The notes: generated by a model from the sequence alone, not told the origin. 64,000 nt of DNA from an uncultured Aquimonas sp. (GCF_937888285.1 NZ_CALART010000008.1:99499-163498), one strand, 5' to 3'; counted from the stretch's first letter, positions 49,873 through 58,993 are shown. Numbers and translations are program-made.

Positions 49873-51561
49873 TCAGGCAAGCGCGGCGAACAGGCCCAAC
49901 GCGATCAGGATCAGGGTGACCGAGCTCGCCGCGTGGTCGTTGATCAGCCGCTCCAGCCGTTCCAGCCCATCCCAGATCTCCGGCCAGGTGCGCGCGGTCT
50001 CGACCGGCTTGTCCGATCCGCCCACCGATGCGGCGGCCTGGGCTGCGGCGACCGCACGGGCGTTGAACCTCGCAACCGAGCCGAGCAGGTCGCCTTCGGG
50101 CAGCGACGGGGCGCGCAGTCCAATTCCCAACGCGGCGATAACGAGAACCGCCGCGAGCCCAAGGGGCCAGGCGCTAACGCCGAGTGCCAAGAAGTCGATC
50201 GTCCCATAGGGTGCTTTGCCCGTTACCGCAGCATAAAGTGACCACGGCAGTGCGAGCGCAGTGGCGGCCAGCGCCACCATCGGCACAACCATCAGACCGG
50301 GCAGGCGATCTTCCTTTTCAGCCTTAGGCAGAGTAAATAGAAAACGCGCCAGCAGAAGCCCGGAGGTGAGCGCGGAAAGGCCGATTAACGTCGCACCAAA
50401 GTCCCCTGCGGAGCCCTTGATTGCCGATTTCGTAAGCGCCCCAGCGGTCAGCGGCAACCCCGCCACAGACAAGGCGACCATCGCCAGTGCCGCAATCACC
50501 AAGCCTCGCACCACACCCCGGGCCTTGCCGGCAACGCCGACACCCAGGAACAGTGCGCCCTTGGCCAGCCCGTGATGCAGCGCATAAAGCGCCACCGCCG
50601 GCAGAACCGAAGCCGCTGACAGGCCCGCCGCCAGCGCCGCGCCCATCACGCCCATCAGAAGCCCCATCTGACTGACGGTGGAATAGGCCAGCACGGTCTT
50701 TGGATTGCCCTGCATCGCCCCGTAAAGCGCCGCCGCGAAGAGCCCGCTGAACCCCGCCAGGGCCAGCAACGTTCCGCTGATCGGCCAAGCACTGCCCCAG
50801 GGCAGAAACGTGACCAGCCCGAAGATACCCGCCTTCACAATGGCGCCAGAAAGTACCGCCGAGGCCGGGACCGGCGCTGCCGGATGTGCCACCGGCAGCC
50901 AGACATGCAGCGGGACCAGACCCGCCTTGATGCCGAAACCCGCGATCATTAGCCACAGGACCAGCGGGTCGGCTCGTGGGGCGGCGAGGCTGTCGCGGAT
51001 CTCGTCGATTAGGATCGTGCCGCCTGCCGCATGGGCGCCGATCATAAAACCGGCCAGCAGCGCGGTTTCGCCAATCACGGCAAGGATGATGTAGACGGCG
51101 CCGGCCCGCATCGACGCGGGTTTGCGATCGTGGATCACGAGCGGATAGGCGGCCAGAGACACCAGCGCGAAGAACACGTAGAAGCTCGCCAAATCCGCGG
51201 CCAGAAATACACCCAGGTTTCCCGCAAGAACAAGCATCCAGAACAGGGCGAAGGTCCGCGCACGCGGATCGCCGCGCATGTAGCGCAGGGCATAGACTCC
51301 GGCCCAGAACCACAGCACCGCGGCGCCGCTCAGAAAAAGCACTCCCGGTTCGGTCAGACGGAGCCCGCCGTCGAGAAGGACCCATGTCACGCTCAAAGTT
51401 TGGTCTCGCGGCGCCAGGAACACGGCGGCGAGTGCCGGCAGCGGCGCAAGCGGCAGCGCCAACAGCATCCTCGGCCCCAGCTTCGGTAACAGGCACAGAA
51501 GGGCGAGAAGGATCGGCCAGAGGATCACGACCGGCAGAAGAAGGCTGGGTGCGACTGTCAT
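49873..51561 (-). CDS. Mrp/NuoL-like antiporter subunit lacking the TM5 glutamate
   Basis: A 562-aa membrane protein of the NuoL/M/N-MrpA/D family, with about fourteen helices and a hydrophilic ~90-residue tail ending in a final helix. It keeps the two conserved lysines (GFGIKAGLVPLHVWLPVAHP, SGAIVKAGIFGLVT), but the usual Glu of helix 5 is Ala (SFYVFFALVSLAAYPLVIH), unlike its two neighbours. It may not pump by itself. Last gene of the operon; its start overlaps the upstream stop by four bases. Confidence 0.88.
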   Translation of the reverse strand: MTVAPSLLLPVVILWPILLALLCLLPKLGPRMLLALPLAPLPALAAVFLAPRDQTLSVTWVLLDGGLRLTEPGVLFLSGAAVLWFWAGVYALRYMRGDPRARTFALFWMLVLAGNLGVFLAADLASFYVFFALVSLAAYPLVIHDRKPASMRAGAVYIILAVIGETALLAGFMIGAHAAGGTILIDEIRDSLAAPRADPLVLWLMIAGFGIKAGLVPLHVWLPVAHPAAPVPASAVLSGAIVKAGIFGLVTFLPWGSAWPISGTLLALAGFSGLFAAALYGAMQGNPKTVLAYSTVSQMGLLMGVMGAALAAGLSAASVLPAVALYALHHGLAKGALFLGVGVAGKARGVVRGLVIAALAMVALSVAGLPLTAGALTKSAIKGSAGDFGATLIGLSALTSGLLLARFLFTLPKAEKEDRLPGLMVVPMVALAATALALPWSLYAAVTGKAPYGTIDFLALGVSAWPLGLAAVLVIAALGIGLRAPSLPEGDLLGSVARFNARAVAAAQAAASVGGSDKPVETARTWPEIWDGLERLERLINDHAASSVTLILIALGLFAALA

Positions 51562-53036
51562 TTCAGGTAGCCACTCTCTGCGATCAGCTTGGCCCAGCTC
51601 AGAGGGCTGAACGGGGAGGTCGCAAACGCTCCGGCAGCGAGTGTGGCTAGGGCGGTTATCGCGGCGGGGAGAATCAACATCCGGTTCCAGGCGCCGTCCA
51701 GTTCCCGCACCGATGCCAGCTTCGCCGATGGCGGAAGCAGCCAAGCGCGGTAGAGCAGCGGCAGGAAGTAGAGCGCGTTCAGTAGAGATGATCCCGCCAG
51801 AACGGCGATGACCCAAGGCGCGTCGGATTGCAGCCCGCCCAACCCGAGGTGCCATTTCGAGATGAAGCCTGCCGTCGGCGGAACACCGATCATGCCGAGC
51901 GCGCCGATGCTGAATGCAGCCATTGTCACCGGCATCGCCCGCCCGGCACCGTCGAGATCCGCCACCGACTTGATCCCCATCCGGTTGTCCAGCGCGCCCG
52001 CGCACATGAAGAGAGTGATCTTCATGATCCCCTGATGCACCAGATGCACCAACGCGCCGATGATCGCGAAGGGACCGATCAGGCTGGCCCCGAGAATGAT
52101 GTAGCTGACCTGGCTGACCGTCGAATAGGCCAGCCGCTTCTTGATGTCGGTCTGCATCACGGCGCGGAACGAACCGTAGAGGATCGTCGCTCCAGCCAAC
52201 ACGGCAAGCGGTGTGCCTAGGCCAAGCTCCGACACCGTGTCGATACCGTAGACGTCGTAGATCATCCTCACGATCCCGAACGCACCGGCCTTGACCACGG
52301 CCACAGCGTGCAGCAGTGCGCTGACCGGCGCAGGAGCGGCCATCGCCTCGGGCAACCACCCGTGGAACGGGATGAGCGCCGCCTTCACGCCGAGCCCGCC
52401 GATGCAAAGGATGAATATAAGCGTAAGTTCAAGCCGCGGGATGCCGGACAGATCAGGCGGTGCCGTAAACTCGATCGTGCCGACGAGCGACTTCAGCCAG
52501 ACGATGCCCGCCAGAAAGGCGGCGCTGCCTGCCAGCGTATAGATCAGGTAGATGCGCCCCGCGCGCAGGGACTTCTCGTCACCCTTGTGGACGACCAGCG
52601 GCCATGTCGCCAGCGTCAGGAGCTCGTAGAACAGGAAGAACGTGATCGTTGTGCCCGACATGGCCACGCCGGTCGCCGCGAGGACGCAGAGGTTGAAGAA
52701 CCCGAAAAAGCGCGCCAGGTGAGGGCCGCGTCCGAAATAGGCGATCGAGTAGACCGTAGCGATCAACCACAGGAAGGCCGAGAGGGTGATGAACAGCAGT
52801 GCGATGGAATCGAGTCGGAGGATAAAGTCGTGGCCCGGCAGGAACTCGTAGCGCCATTCCGTGATCACGCCTTCGCGCGCTGCCAGCAGGAGGAAGCCCA
52901 CGACCGCCAGCTTGATCAGGGCGAAGCTGATGTTGATCGCGTCGCGCCATACCGCCATGCGGTCGGGCAGGGCGAAGCTGATGAGTGCCGGAACGAGTGG
53001 CAGGAAGACCAACAACAGGGGCAGGAGATGGATCAT
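51558..53036 (-). CDS. Mrp/NuoM-like antiporter subunit
   Basis: A 492-aa protein of about fourteen membrane helices. The essential helix-5 Glu is present (FFLFYELLTLATWPLVVHKG) and both channel lysines are seen (GLGVKAALIPFHGWLPEAM, VAVVKAGAFGIVRM). It also has YSTVSQVSYIILGASL and GMIGVPPTAGFISKW, typical of proton-pumping antiporter-like subunits. Four-base overlaps on both sides show an operon. Confidence 0.9.
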   Translation of the reverse strand: MIHLLPLLLVFLPLVPALISFALPDRMAVWRDAINISFALIKLAVVGFLLLAAREGVITEWRYEFLPGHDFILRLDSIALLFITLSAFLWLIATVYSIAYFGRGPHLARFFGFFNLCVLAATGVAMSGTTITFFLFYELLTLATWPLVVHKGDEKSLRAGRIYLIYTLAGSAAFLAGIVWLKSLVGTIEFTAPPDLSGIPRLELTLIFILCIGGLGVKAALIPFHGWLPEAMAAPAPVSALLHAVAVVKAGAFGIVRMIYDVYGIDTVSELGLGTPLAVLAGATILYGSFRAVMQTDIKKRLAYSTVSQVSYIILGASLIGPFAIIGALVHLVHQGIMKITLFMCAGALDNRMGIKSVADLDGAGRAMPVTMAAFSIGALGMIGVPPTAGFISKWHLGLGGLQSDAPWVIAVLAGSSLLNALYFLPLLYRAWLLPPSAKLASVRELDGAWNRMLILPAAITALATLAAGAFATSPFSPLSWAKLIAESGYLK

Positions 53037-54490
53037 CGGACATCCACCGCCACAGCCGCCGGCGGCCCGGCCAAAGGTGCCGCGGCGGTAACCTCGACCA
53101 TCGCCTGTCCGGCGAACCCCAGAGACACGGCGAGAAGCGCCAACGCCAGCGGCGCGGCGGTGCGCAGCGGGGCCCTCGACACGACCACCGGCGTATCGCT
53201 GCCGGCGAAGGTCCAGGCCAGCGGGCTGAACAGGTAGACTGCGCCCAGCAACCCGCCGATGAGCAGCACTGCGGCCGCGAAAACGGCGCCCTGCTCCACC
53301 GCCGCCTCAAGCAGGAGGAATTTCGCGATGAAGCCGACCGAGGGCGGCAGGCCCATCAGCGACACCGCGGCCAGCCCGAAGGCTGCGACGGTCAACGGCA
53401 TCGCCCGCGCAAGGCCACGCAAGTCCTCGAGGCGCTTGCCGTTCACGGCCTCGAGCATGAGCCCGGCGGCCAGGAACATCGCCGCCTTGGCCAGCAAGTG
53501 GGCGACGGCGTGGATCGTCATTCCGGCCCAGGCCCCCCCGGTCCCCGCCGCCGTGGCAACCAGGGGGAACGCCAGCAGGAGATAGCCGATCTGCGCCACG
53601 GTCGAATAAGCCACGAGGGCCTTCAGGACGTTCTGCCGGATCGCCTGGACGGAACCGTAGAGGACTGCCAGCGCACCGAGCCAGCCGAGCACCTCCAGCC
53701 CCGCAGGAGCTACGATGGTCGGGAAAGCCTCGAACCAAAGGCGCAGCAGGATCACGAATCCCACTTTCACGACGATCGCAGACAGCAGGGCGCTGGCGGG
53801 AGCGGGTGCTGCGGCATGGGCCGGCGGCAGCCAGCCGTGCAGCGGAAAGACCGCCGCCTTGATCAGCAGCCCTGCCGTCATCACTGCGAGCGCCGTCTTT
53901 GTCGCGAGGTCAGGCCGCGCCGTCGCGGCCAGAAGCGTCAGATCCACCGTCGCATAGTTCGAGAACAGGAGGGCCACGCCCAGCAGGTAGGCCAGTGATC
54001 CGACCAGAGCGATCACGAAGTAGCGCAAGGCGGCGCGCAGCGAGCCCATCGCCGCCATCGCCACCGCCGCCAGGCTGACCATCTCCAGCGCTATGTAGAG
54101 ATTAAAGAGATCGGTGCTCAGGAATCCGGCATTCGCTCCACCCCATAACAGGTAGAAGAGCGGCCAGAAGGCGAAGCCGTGGGCAGTCTCCGATCTGTCC
54201 GGGCCGGGTGCGAATTCGTGAAGCGCATACAGTCCGATGAGCGAGGCGCAGGCGGCAGTGGCGCCCACCATCATCTGCGCTAGCCCATCGGCGCGCAACT
54301 GAACGCCCAGGGGCAGGTTCCAGTCGCCGACCACATGTGCCGAGCCCGCTGGCAGGAGCAGCAGCCAGACCGCCAGACCTGCCATGACCGGGATTGCCGC
54401 CAGCAGCGACCAGCGCGCCCATGCACCAAGCAGCAGCGCCGCGATCATGAAGCCGAGCGGCGCCGCAACAAGCAGGTCGAGCGGGCTCAT
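53033..54490 (-). CDS. mnhD: Mrp antiporter subunit D-like
   Basis: A 485-aa MrpD/MnhD-type subunit with about fourteen helices. The helix-5 Glu is in FNLYIALEMVSLAAVAM, and the lysines in LLIKAAVFPLHGWLPPAH and AIVVKVGFVILL. It follows mnhC with a four-base overlap, the standard C-D order of Mrp operons. It is expected to take part in Na+(or K+)/H+ exchange. Confidence 0.9.
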   Translation of the reverse strand: MSPLDLLVAAPLGFMIAALLLGAWARWSLLAAIPVMAGLAVWLLLLPAGSAHVVGDWNLPLGVQLRADGLAQMMVGATAACASLIGLYALHEFAPGPDRSETAHGFAFWPLFYLLWGGANAGFLSTDLFNLYIALEMVSLAAVAMAAMGSLRAALRYFVIALVGSLAYLLGVALLFSNYATVDLTLLAATARPDLATKTALAVMTAGLLIKAAVFPLHGWLPPAHAAAPAPASALLSAIVVKVGFVILLRLWFEAFPTIVAPAGLEVLGWLGALAVLYGSVQAIRQNVLKALVAYSTVAQIGYLLLAFPLVATAAGTGGAWAGMTIHAVAHLLAKAAMFLAAGLMLEAVNGKRLEDLRGLARAMPLTVAAFGLAAVSLMGLPPSVGFIAKFLLLEAAVEQGAVFAAAVLLIGGLLGAVYLFSPLAWTFAGSDTPVVVSRAPLRTAAPLALALLAVSLGFAGQAMVEVTAAAPLAGPPAAVAVDVR

Positions 54491-54807
54491 GTGAGGTCTT
54501 CGGTTGTCTTGACCGCCGCTGCGTCGTTCGGCGCGCGCTCATCCTCGACCACGCGCAGAATCAGCGCCGCGCCGAAGGCTGTGAGCGCCACGGCGACGAC
54601 TATCCCGGTGATCACCAGCGCCTGCGGGAAAGGATCGGTCGAGGCAGCCCCGCGCCCAAGGCCTCCCAGGATCAGGAAGATCCCTGCGCCGACCACGTTG
54701 ACGGCCAGGATCTGACGCAGCGGATGGCGCAGGATCAGGAAGCCATAGAGCCCGAGCCCCACCAGAGCCACGCCAGTCAAGGGGTAAATATGCAGGAGCA
54801 TTGTCAT
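54487..54807 (-). CDS. mnhC: Mrp antiporter subunit C (NuoK-like)
   Basis: A 106-aa NuoK-like protein with three helices, starting MTMLLHIYPLTGVALVGLGL; LILRHPLRQILAVNVVGAGI resembles the MnhC/NuoK core, and PFPQALVITGIVVAVALTAF is typical. The start at 54807 lies seven bases after the mnhB-type stop; a longer in-frame start is rejected because it overlaps that gene. Confidence 0.9.
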   Translation of the reverse strand: MTMLLHIYPLTGVALVGLGLYGFLILRHPLRQILAVNVVGAGIFLILGGLGRGAASTDPFPQALVITGIVVAVALTAFGAALILRVVEDERAPNDAAAVKTTEDLT

Positions 54808-54814
54808 GCAGCGG

Positions 54815-55759
54815 TCAACCTTTGCGACCGGGCGCCACCGGCGGTCCGGCCAGCTGCAGCGCGAGGGTGGCGCCGATCGACAGCGCAAGGCCGTATTCGA
54901 TGGCGACGATGAAGGCCTTCTCGAAGCCTGGCGGGTAGAACAAGAACCGGCCGAGGGCGATGCCCGCGGCGCCAATGATGAGAAAGACCGCCGGTCCAAG
55001 CACGAGAGCCACGCGGAGGTAGAAGTCGTCCGCCCGCGGCCATGAGATCACGCCGCCGATCGCGGCGATGATCAGACCGCCCGCCAGCACGGTTCCGGCC
55101 TGGAACGCCCCGCCTGGCAGGTCTGACCCCGCCCAGACAAGGTAGACCGCCAGGATCAGCGCCAGGGGCAGGAGCAGCCGACCGAAGGCTGCCGCCACGT
55201 CGTGTCCTTCGTACTCCGCGAGTGCCAGCGCCGCGGGGGCGTGCGGCCACGCGACGCGCGGCGCGAGCGACCAGACCGCGATGAGGGCGCCCAGCAGGAC
55301 AAAGGCCTCCAGTAACGTATCGTAGGCGCGAAAGGCCAGAAGCACGCCAGTCACCGGGTTTTCGATACCAAGCCCGGGCATCAGTGCGGCGATCGACCCA
55401 CCCAGATCGTCGGCGGGCGGGACACTCATAACTGCGGAACCGACCATCGCCGTAAAGCCAGCGCAGGCCAAGAGCGCACCGGCTCGGAGCCAGCCGGGCA
55501 ACTCGGCGCTGACAAGATCGTCACCAAGCGCGTTCAGCCGTTGCCGCGTCAGGATCAGCAGAACTCCGGTGACGCCCGCTCCGATGGCGATTTCCGCCAT
55601 CGCGACATTGACAGCGTCCATCGCCAGCCATGCCAGACCGAGCAGGTTCCCGAGCACGATGAAGAAGACGACCGCCGCCAGCGCGTTCTGCAACAGCAGC
55701 GCCGCGGCGGCAGTGCCGATGATCATCAGACAAAGGATCAGGTCGAAGGCCAGCGTCAT
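54815..55759 (-). CDS. DUF4040/MbhD-MnhB fusion subunit
   Basis: A 314-aa membrane protein. Residues ~1-80 resemble the DUF4040/MbhD part normally found at the C-terminus of MrpA (LGLAWLAMDAVNVAMAEIAI). Residues ~190-314 are MnhB-like (AVYLVWAGSDLPGGAFQAGT, GFEKAFIVAIEYGLALSIGA). The large antiporter part of MrpA is absent here and appears to be supplied by the separate NuoL/M-like subunits downstream. The start overlaps mnhG by four bases. Confidence 0.85.
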   Translation of the reverse strand: MTLAFDLILCLMIIGTAAAALLLQNALAAVVFFIVLGNLLGLAWLAMDAVNVAMAEIAIGAGVTGVLLILTRQRLNALGDDLVSAELPGWLRAGALLACAGFTAMVGSAVMSVPPADDLGGSIAALMPGLGIENPVTGVLLAFRAYDTLLEAFVLLGALIAVWSLAPRVAWPHAPAALALAEYEGHDVAAAFGRLLLPLALILAVYLVWAGSDLPGGAFQAGTVLAGGLIIAAIGGVISWPRADDFYLRVALVLGPAVFLIIGAAGIALGRFLFYPPGFEKAFIVAIEYGLALSIGATLALQLAGPPVAPGRKG

Positions 55760-56055
55760 TCGTCCGAGCCCCGCTCGGCCGAGGACTTCGCGCGGCGCGC
55801 CATCAGCTGCGCGGTTGCTCCGGCGGCCATGAGCGCGAATAGCCAGACGGCGACGATCTGGAGCGCGGCGGCCACTGAGCCCCAGTGCAACGCGGCGGCG
55901 AGCGCCACGAATCCCAGCCCGACGTTGTCGGCTTTGGTGAGCGCGTGTAGCCTCGATTCGGCATCCTGGAACCGGAGCAGCCCCAAAGATCCAGCCGCAT
56001 AGAAGAACACGCCCACATAAAGAAGCGCGGGCACGAGGTAGTCCATGAGGATCAT
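55756..56055 (-). CDS. mnhG: Mrp antiporter subunit G
   Basis: A 99-aa protein with three helices. AAGSLGLLRFQDAESRLHAL followed by TKADNVGLGFVAL is the MnhG signature (GLLRFPD...R.HA.TKA...G). The start at 56055 overlaps the mnhF stop by four bases; MDYLVPALLY at 56046 is an alternative. Confidence 0.92.
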   Translation of the reverse strand: MILMDYLVPALLYVGVFFYAAGSLGLLRFQDAESRLHALTKADNVGLGFVALAAALHWGSVAAALQIVAVWLFALMAAGATAQLMARRAKSSAERGSDE

Positions 56056-56339
56056 GGCCGTGTGTCTCCCGGCTTGCGCCCCTTGCTCCCGCCCTCCCGC
56101 ACGAAGGCGAGAATTGCGACCGACGCCAGCACCGTGGCCACCAACGCTGCGTCCAGCATCGAGGCGTCGTCCCTGGCCGCGCCCAGCGTCAGAGCCACGC
56201 CGACCCCGCTGGTCGCGATGAGTTGCGCAGCCATGACATGGTCGATCGCGCGTGGTCCGTGCCAGGCGCGGAAGAGCGCCAGCGCCAGCGTGAGCAGCAG
56301 GGCGATGGCAGCGATCATGAAATGGTCAACTGTATCCAT
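56052..56339 (-). CDS. mnhF: Mrp antiporter subunit F
   Basis: A 95-aa three-helix protein. FRAWHGPRAIDHVMAAQLIA and MLDAALVATVLASVAILAFV match MnhF (GP...DR......A.....). The start at MDTVDHFMIAA is chosen; it overlaps mnhE by 14 bases. Confidence 0.9.
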   Translation of the reverse strand: MDTVDHFMIAAIALLLTLALALFRAWHGPRAIDHVMAAQLIATSGVGVALTLGAARDDASMLDAALVATVLASVAILAFVREGGSKGRKPGDTRP

Positions 56340-56838
56340 GGTTCTCTCCTGCGTGGTTCTGCGCGACGACCGGGACACCGAAGAGGCGCAGCACGCGGCG
56401 CTCCTCTGTCTCCAGGCTGCGCGTGTCGAAAGCGTCGATGTCGAGCGCGTGAACCTCCAGCGCGCCCCCGATGACCCCTGCGGTCAGCGAGCCGGGCAGG
56501 ACGCTCACGACCCCGCCGAGCACGGCGTTCACCTCGGGGATCGTCGACGAGAGCGGAACCCGGAACCAGCCGGGCCGGACCGGCAGACGTGGGTCGAAAA
56601 CTCTACGCGCAACATCCAGACCACCCCAAAAGCCGCGGAGCAGGAGGTAGGGCACGTACAGGACTGTCCACCCAAGCCGGATTTCCGGTCGCGTCGCCGG
56701 GTACAGCCCGAGGCTTATCCATGTTGCCAGCAGAACCGCCGGCGCCCCGTGGGACAACGCATCTATCGCGCCGCCCGTCAGCGCCAGCCAGAACGTGGCG
56801 AAGGTGACGAGGCGCGCAACTGTCGAACGCACTTGCAT
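56326..56838 (-). CDS. mnhE: Mrp antiporter subunit E
   Basis: A 170-aa protein with N-terminal membrane helices (VTFATFWLALTGGAIDAL) and a cytoplasmic domain with DPRLPVRPGWFRVPLSSTIP, EVNAVLGGVVSVLPGSL and LEVHALDIDA, typical of MnhE. The start at MQVRSTVARL is preferred; in-frame Met codons upstream to 56907 are possible. First gene of the eight-gene minus-strand operon. Confidence 0.9.
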   Translation of the reverse strand: MQVRSTVARLVTFATFWLALTGGAIDALSHGAPAVLLATWISLGLYPATRPEIRLGWTVLYVPYLLLRGFWGGLDVARRVFDPRLPVRPGWFRVPLSSTIPEVNAVLGGVVSVLPGSLTAGVIGGALEVHALDIDAFDTRSLETEERRVLRLFGVPVVAQNHAGENHGYS

Positions 56839-56906
56839 GATCCAAGTCCAATCTTCACACATCGACACCCCGGTGGCCCAGTCGCGCCGTGCGATGGACA
56901 TGATCA

Positions 56907-56936
56907 TTCAGGGCTAACTAGTTCAGGGCTAACTAG
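56907..56936 (+). repeat. 15-bp tandem repeat (two copies)
   Basis: TTCAGGGCTAACTAG occurs twice in direct succession, upstream of mnhE. It could be a regulator site or duplication scar. The rest of 56839-57148 contains an AT-richer patch and the oriIS-like motif, without a gene. Confidence 0.7.
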
Positions 56937-57076
56937 ATAGAGTTTTTCAGTCAAGCACAACTGGTTAAAAACCATAGCGACTCGACGCTAAAAAGTAACT
57001 GTCCAATGGCCAACTGCCAAGACGATTGTCCCGGCGCCCACGGAGGTGTTCGCAGATCGTGAAGCCGAGGCGCGTC

Positions 57077-57095
57077 GGGGGTATAGGAAGTTCAA
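57077..57095 (-). other. IS91/ISCR-type oriIS-like motif
   Basis: The minus strand reads TTGAACTTCCTATACCCCC, which matches from memory the terminal origin motif reported for ISCR elements. It lies downstream, in the transposase's reading direction, of the IS91-type remnant at 58994-59945, with the IS3-type element inserted between. This is where the origin end of a rolling-circle element should be. Confidence 0.55.
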
Positions 57096-57206
57096 CCGCC
57101 CTTTTTTGCGAGTCTGGCGGGTAGGAAGCGGCCGCGCAAGCCCCCCACGTCAAGCTAGTTGCCGCCCGGATAGGATCATCCAGGTGGGGCGTTAGGAGTC
57201 GAGGAC

Positions 57207-57677
57207 GTGGCACGTTACGGACAGGTTTTCAAAGACAAGGCGGTCTCGCGGTTGTTGCCGCCGGAGAGCGCGAGCATCGATGTGGTCTCGCGTGAGATCG
57301 GTGTTTCGGTGTCGACGCTGGAGCGTTGGCGTGCGGACGCGTTGGCCGCCGGCAAGTCCGAAGGCGGTTGGACTGCGGCGGCGCGGCTGGAGGCGGTGCT
57401 GGCCACCGCCGCGATGAGCGAGGAGCAGCGCGCTGCCTGGTGTCGAGCCAAGGGCCTGTACCCGAGTGAGCTGCTGGAGTGGAAGCAGGCAGCGACGCAC
57501 GCACTGGAGCGGACAGGCGCCTCGCCCGCAAAGAGCGCAGCGCAGGCGGATCAGCGACGCGTTCGCGAGCTGGAGCGCGAGCTGCGCCGCAAGGAGAAGG
57601 CACTGGCCGAGACCGCCGCGCTGCTGGTGCTGTCAAAAAAGCTCGAGGCGATCTTCCACACGGACGCGGACGCATGA
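57207..57677 (+). CDS. IS3-type transposase OrfA
   Basis: A 156-aa DNA-binding protein with an N-terminal helix-turn-helix (EIGVSVSTLERWRADALAAG) and a C-terminal coiled-coil region (RRVRELERELRRKEKALAET). It recognises the element's ends with OrfB. The stop overlaps the OrfB ATG (ATGA), so coupling is by overlap rather than an obvious frameshift site. Confidence 0.9.
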   Translation: MARYGQVFKDKAVSRLLPPESASIDVVSREIGVSVSTLERWRADALAAGKSEGGWTAAARLEAVLATAAMSEEQRAAWCRAKGLYPSELLEWKQAATHALERTGASPAKSAAQADQRRVRELERELRRKEKALAETAALLVLSKKLEAIFHTDADA

Positions 57678-58765
57678 TCGCTCTGGAAGATCGCCGACAG
57701 ATGGCCGCATGGATTGCCGAAGCCCAAGCCGCCGGCGCCCGGCTGGCGCCGGTGTGTGCGCTGCTGGGCCTCGATCCGCGGACCCTGCAGCGCTGGCAGT
57801 CGCGCGGGGGCCTGGACGCCGGTGACCGCCGTCCGCAGGCGGTGCGGCCGACGCCTGCGCATGCCTTGAGTGCAGAGGAACAGGCCACGATTCTGCAGAT
57901 CGCGAACGCGCCTGACTTCGCCGCCCTGCCGCCTGCGCAGATCGTGCCCCGGCTGGCCGATCAGGGCCGCTACGTGGCCAGTGAATCCAGCTTTCATCGC
58001 GTGTTGAAAGCCCACGGCCAATCGCAGCGTCGCGGCCGCGCCAAGCGTCCTGAGGCCCGTCGCACGCCGACCACGCACACCGCCTCGAAACCCGGCGAGG
58101 TCTGGTGTTGGGACGTGACCTGGCTGCCCAGCCAGGTCACCGGGCGCTGGTGTTACCTGTACCTGATCCTCGACCTCTACAGCCGCAAGATCGTGGCTCA
58201 CGAGGTGCACGAAGTGGAAAGCGGCGAGCATGCGACCGCGCTGCTCAAGCGCGCCGCGCTGGCCGAAGGTGTACACGCGGCCCTGCATAAGCCTGTCCTG
58301 CACGGCGACAATGGGGCTGCCCTGAAATCGACCACGGTGCTGGCCATGCTGCACTGGCTGGGCATCGCCCCCTCGTACTCACGGCCGCGGGTCAGCGACG
58401 ACAACGCCTTTGTGGAATCGCTGTTTCGCACCGCCAAGTATCGACCGGGGTTCCCCGTCGAGGGCTTTGCCGACCTCGACGCCGCACGCCGCTGGGCCGC
58501 GCAGTTCGTCGCTTGGTACAACGAAGAACATCGCCACAGCGGCTTGCGCTACGTCACGCCAGCGGAGCGCCATGCGGGCCAAGACCCGCACATCCTGGCG
58601 CAGCGCCACGCCCTCTATCAGACCGCTCGTCAACGCAACCCACAGCGCTGGCGTCGCAACACCCGCAACTGGAAACCGATCGGCCCGGTCACCCTCAACC
58701 CCGAGCGCGACTGCCTCGCGGGCAAGGCTCAACCAGAGGCGGAAAGTAAGCGAAAAGCGGCATGA
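57674..58765 (+). CDS. IS3-type transposase OrfB (DDE integrase)
   Basis: A 363-aa transposase with an N-terminal HTH (ALLGLDPRTLQRWQSRGG) and an rve-type catalytic core: EVWCWDVTWLPS (first Asp), PVLHGDNGAALKS (second Asp) and DDNAFVESLFRTAKY (Glu), then WYNEEHRHSGLRYVTPAER. All catalytic residues are present, so the element may be active. Confidence 0.93.
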   Translation: MIALEDRRQMAAWIAEAQAAGARLAPVCALLGLDPRTLQRWQSRGGLDAGDRRPQAVRPTPAHALSAEEQATILQIANAPDFAALPPAQIVPRLADQGRYVASESSFHRVLKAHGQSQRRGRAKRPEARRTPTTHTASKPGEVWCWDVTWLPSQVTGRWCYLYLILDLYSRKIVAHEVHEVESGEHATALLKRAALAEGVHAALHKPVLHGDNGAALKSTTVLAMLHWLGIAPSYSRPRVSDDNAFVESLFRTAKYRPGFPVEGFADLDAARRWAAQFVAWYNEEHRHSGLRYVTPAERHAGQDPHILAQRHALYQTARQRNPQRWRRNTRNWKPIGPVTLNPERDCLAGKAQPEAESKRKAA

Positions 58766-58993
58766 ACTAGGCGGCAACTAGCTTGACATGCACCGCAAGC
58801 GCCGCTTTGGGCACAGATCGGGCACAGATAGGGGGTTCATGCGTGGGTTTTCGACATCGCGGGGCCACGCAGCGGCTCAGTGCGTAGCCATTTCTCACCG
58901 AATCCCGGCACAGGGCCGAGCGCAGCCCTGCGGGGTCGTGGCCGCATCGGATCGGACTCTGGCTTGGCTGCCGGCTGTGTGGCCGGCACCTCG

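Larger units (their letters stand above)
57149..58787 (+). mobile_element. IS3-type insertion sequence
   Basis: A complete two-gene element of about 1.64 kb bounded by perfect 18-bp inverted repeats GTCAAGCTAGTTGCCGCC (57149-57166) and its complement (58770-58787). OrfA and OrfB overlap as ATGA. I found no clear target-site duplication; the outermost base pair differs (C on the left, T on the right), so the true ends may extend a base or more. It interrupts an IS91/ISCR-like element. Confidence 0.88.

Noticed and set aside
41166..57095. Relationship between the 40-bp repeats and the oriIS-like motif through the shared ACTT..ATACCCCC core
   Set aside because: The similarity is short, the flanking bases differ, and orientation and context are different; chance is likely.
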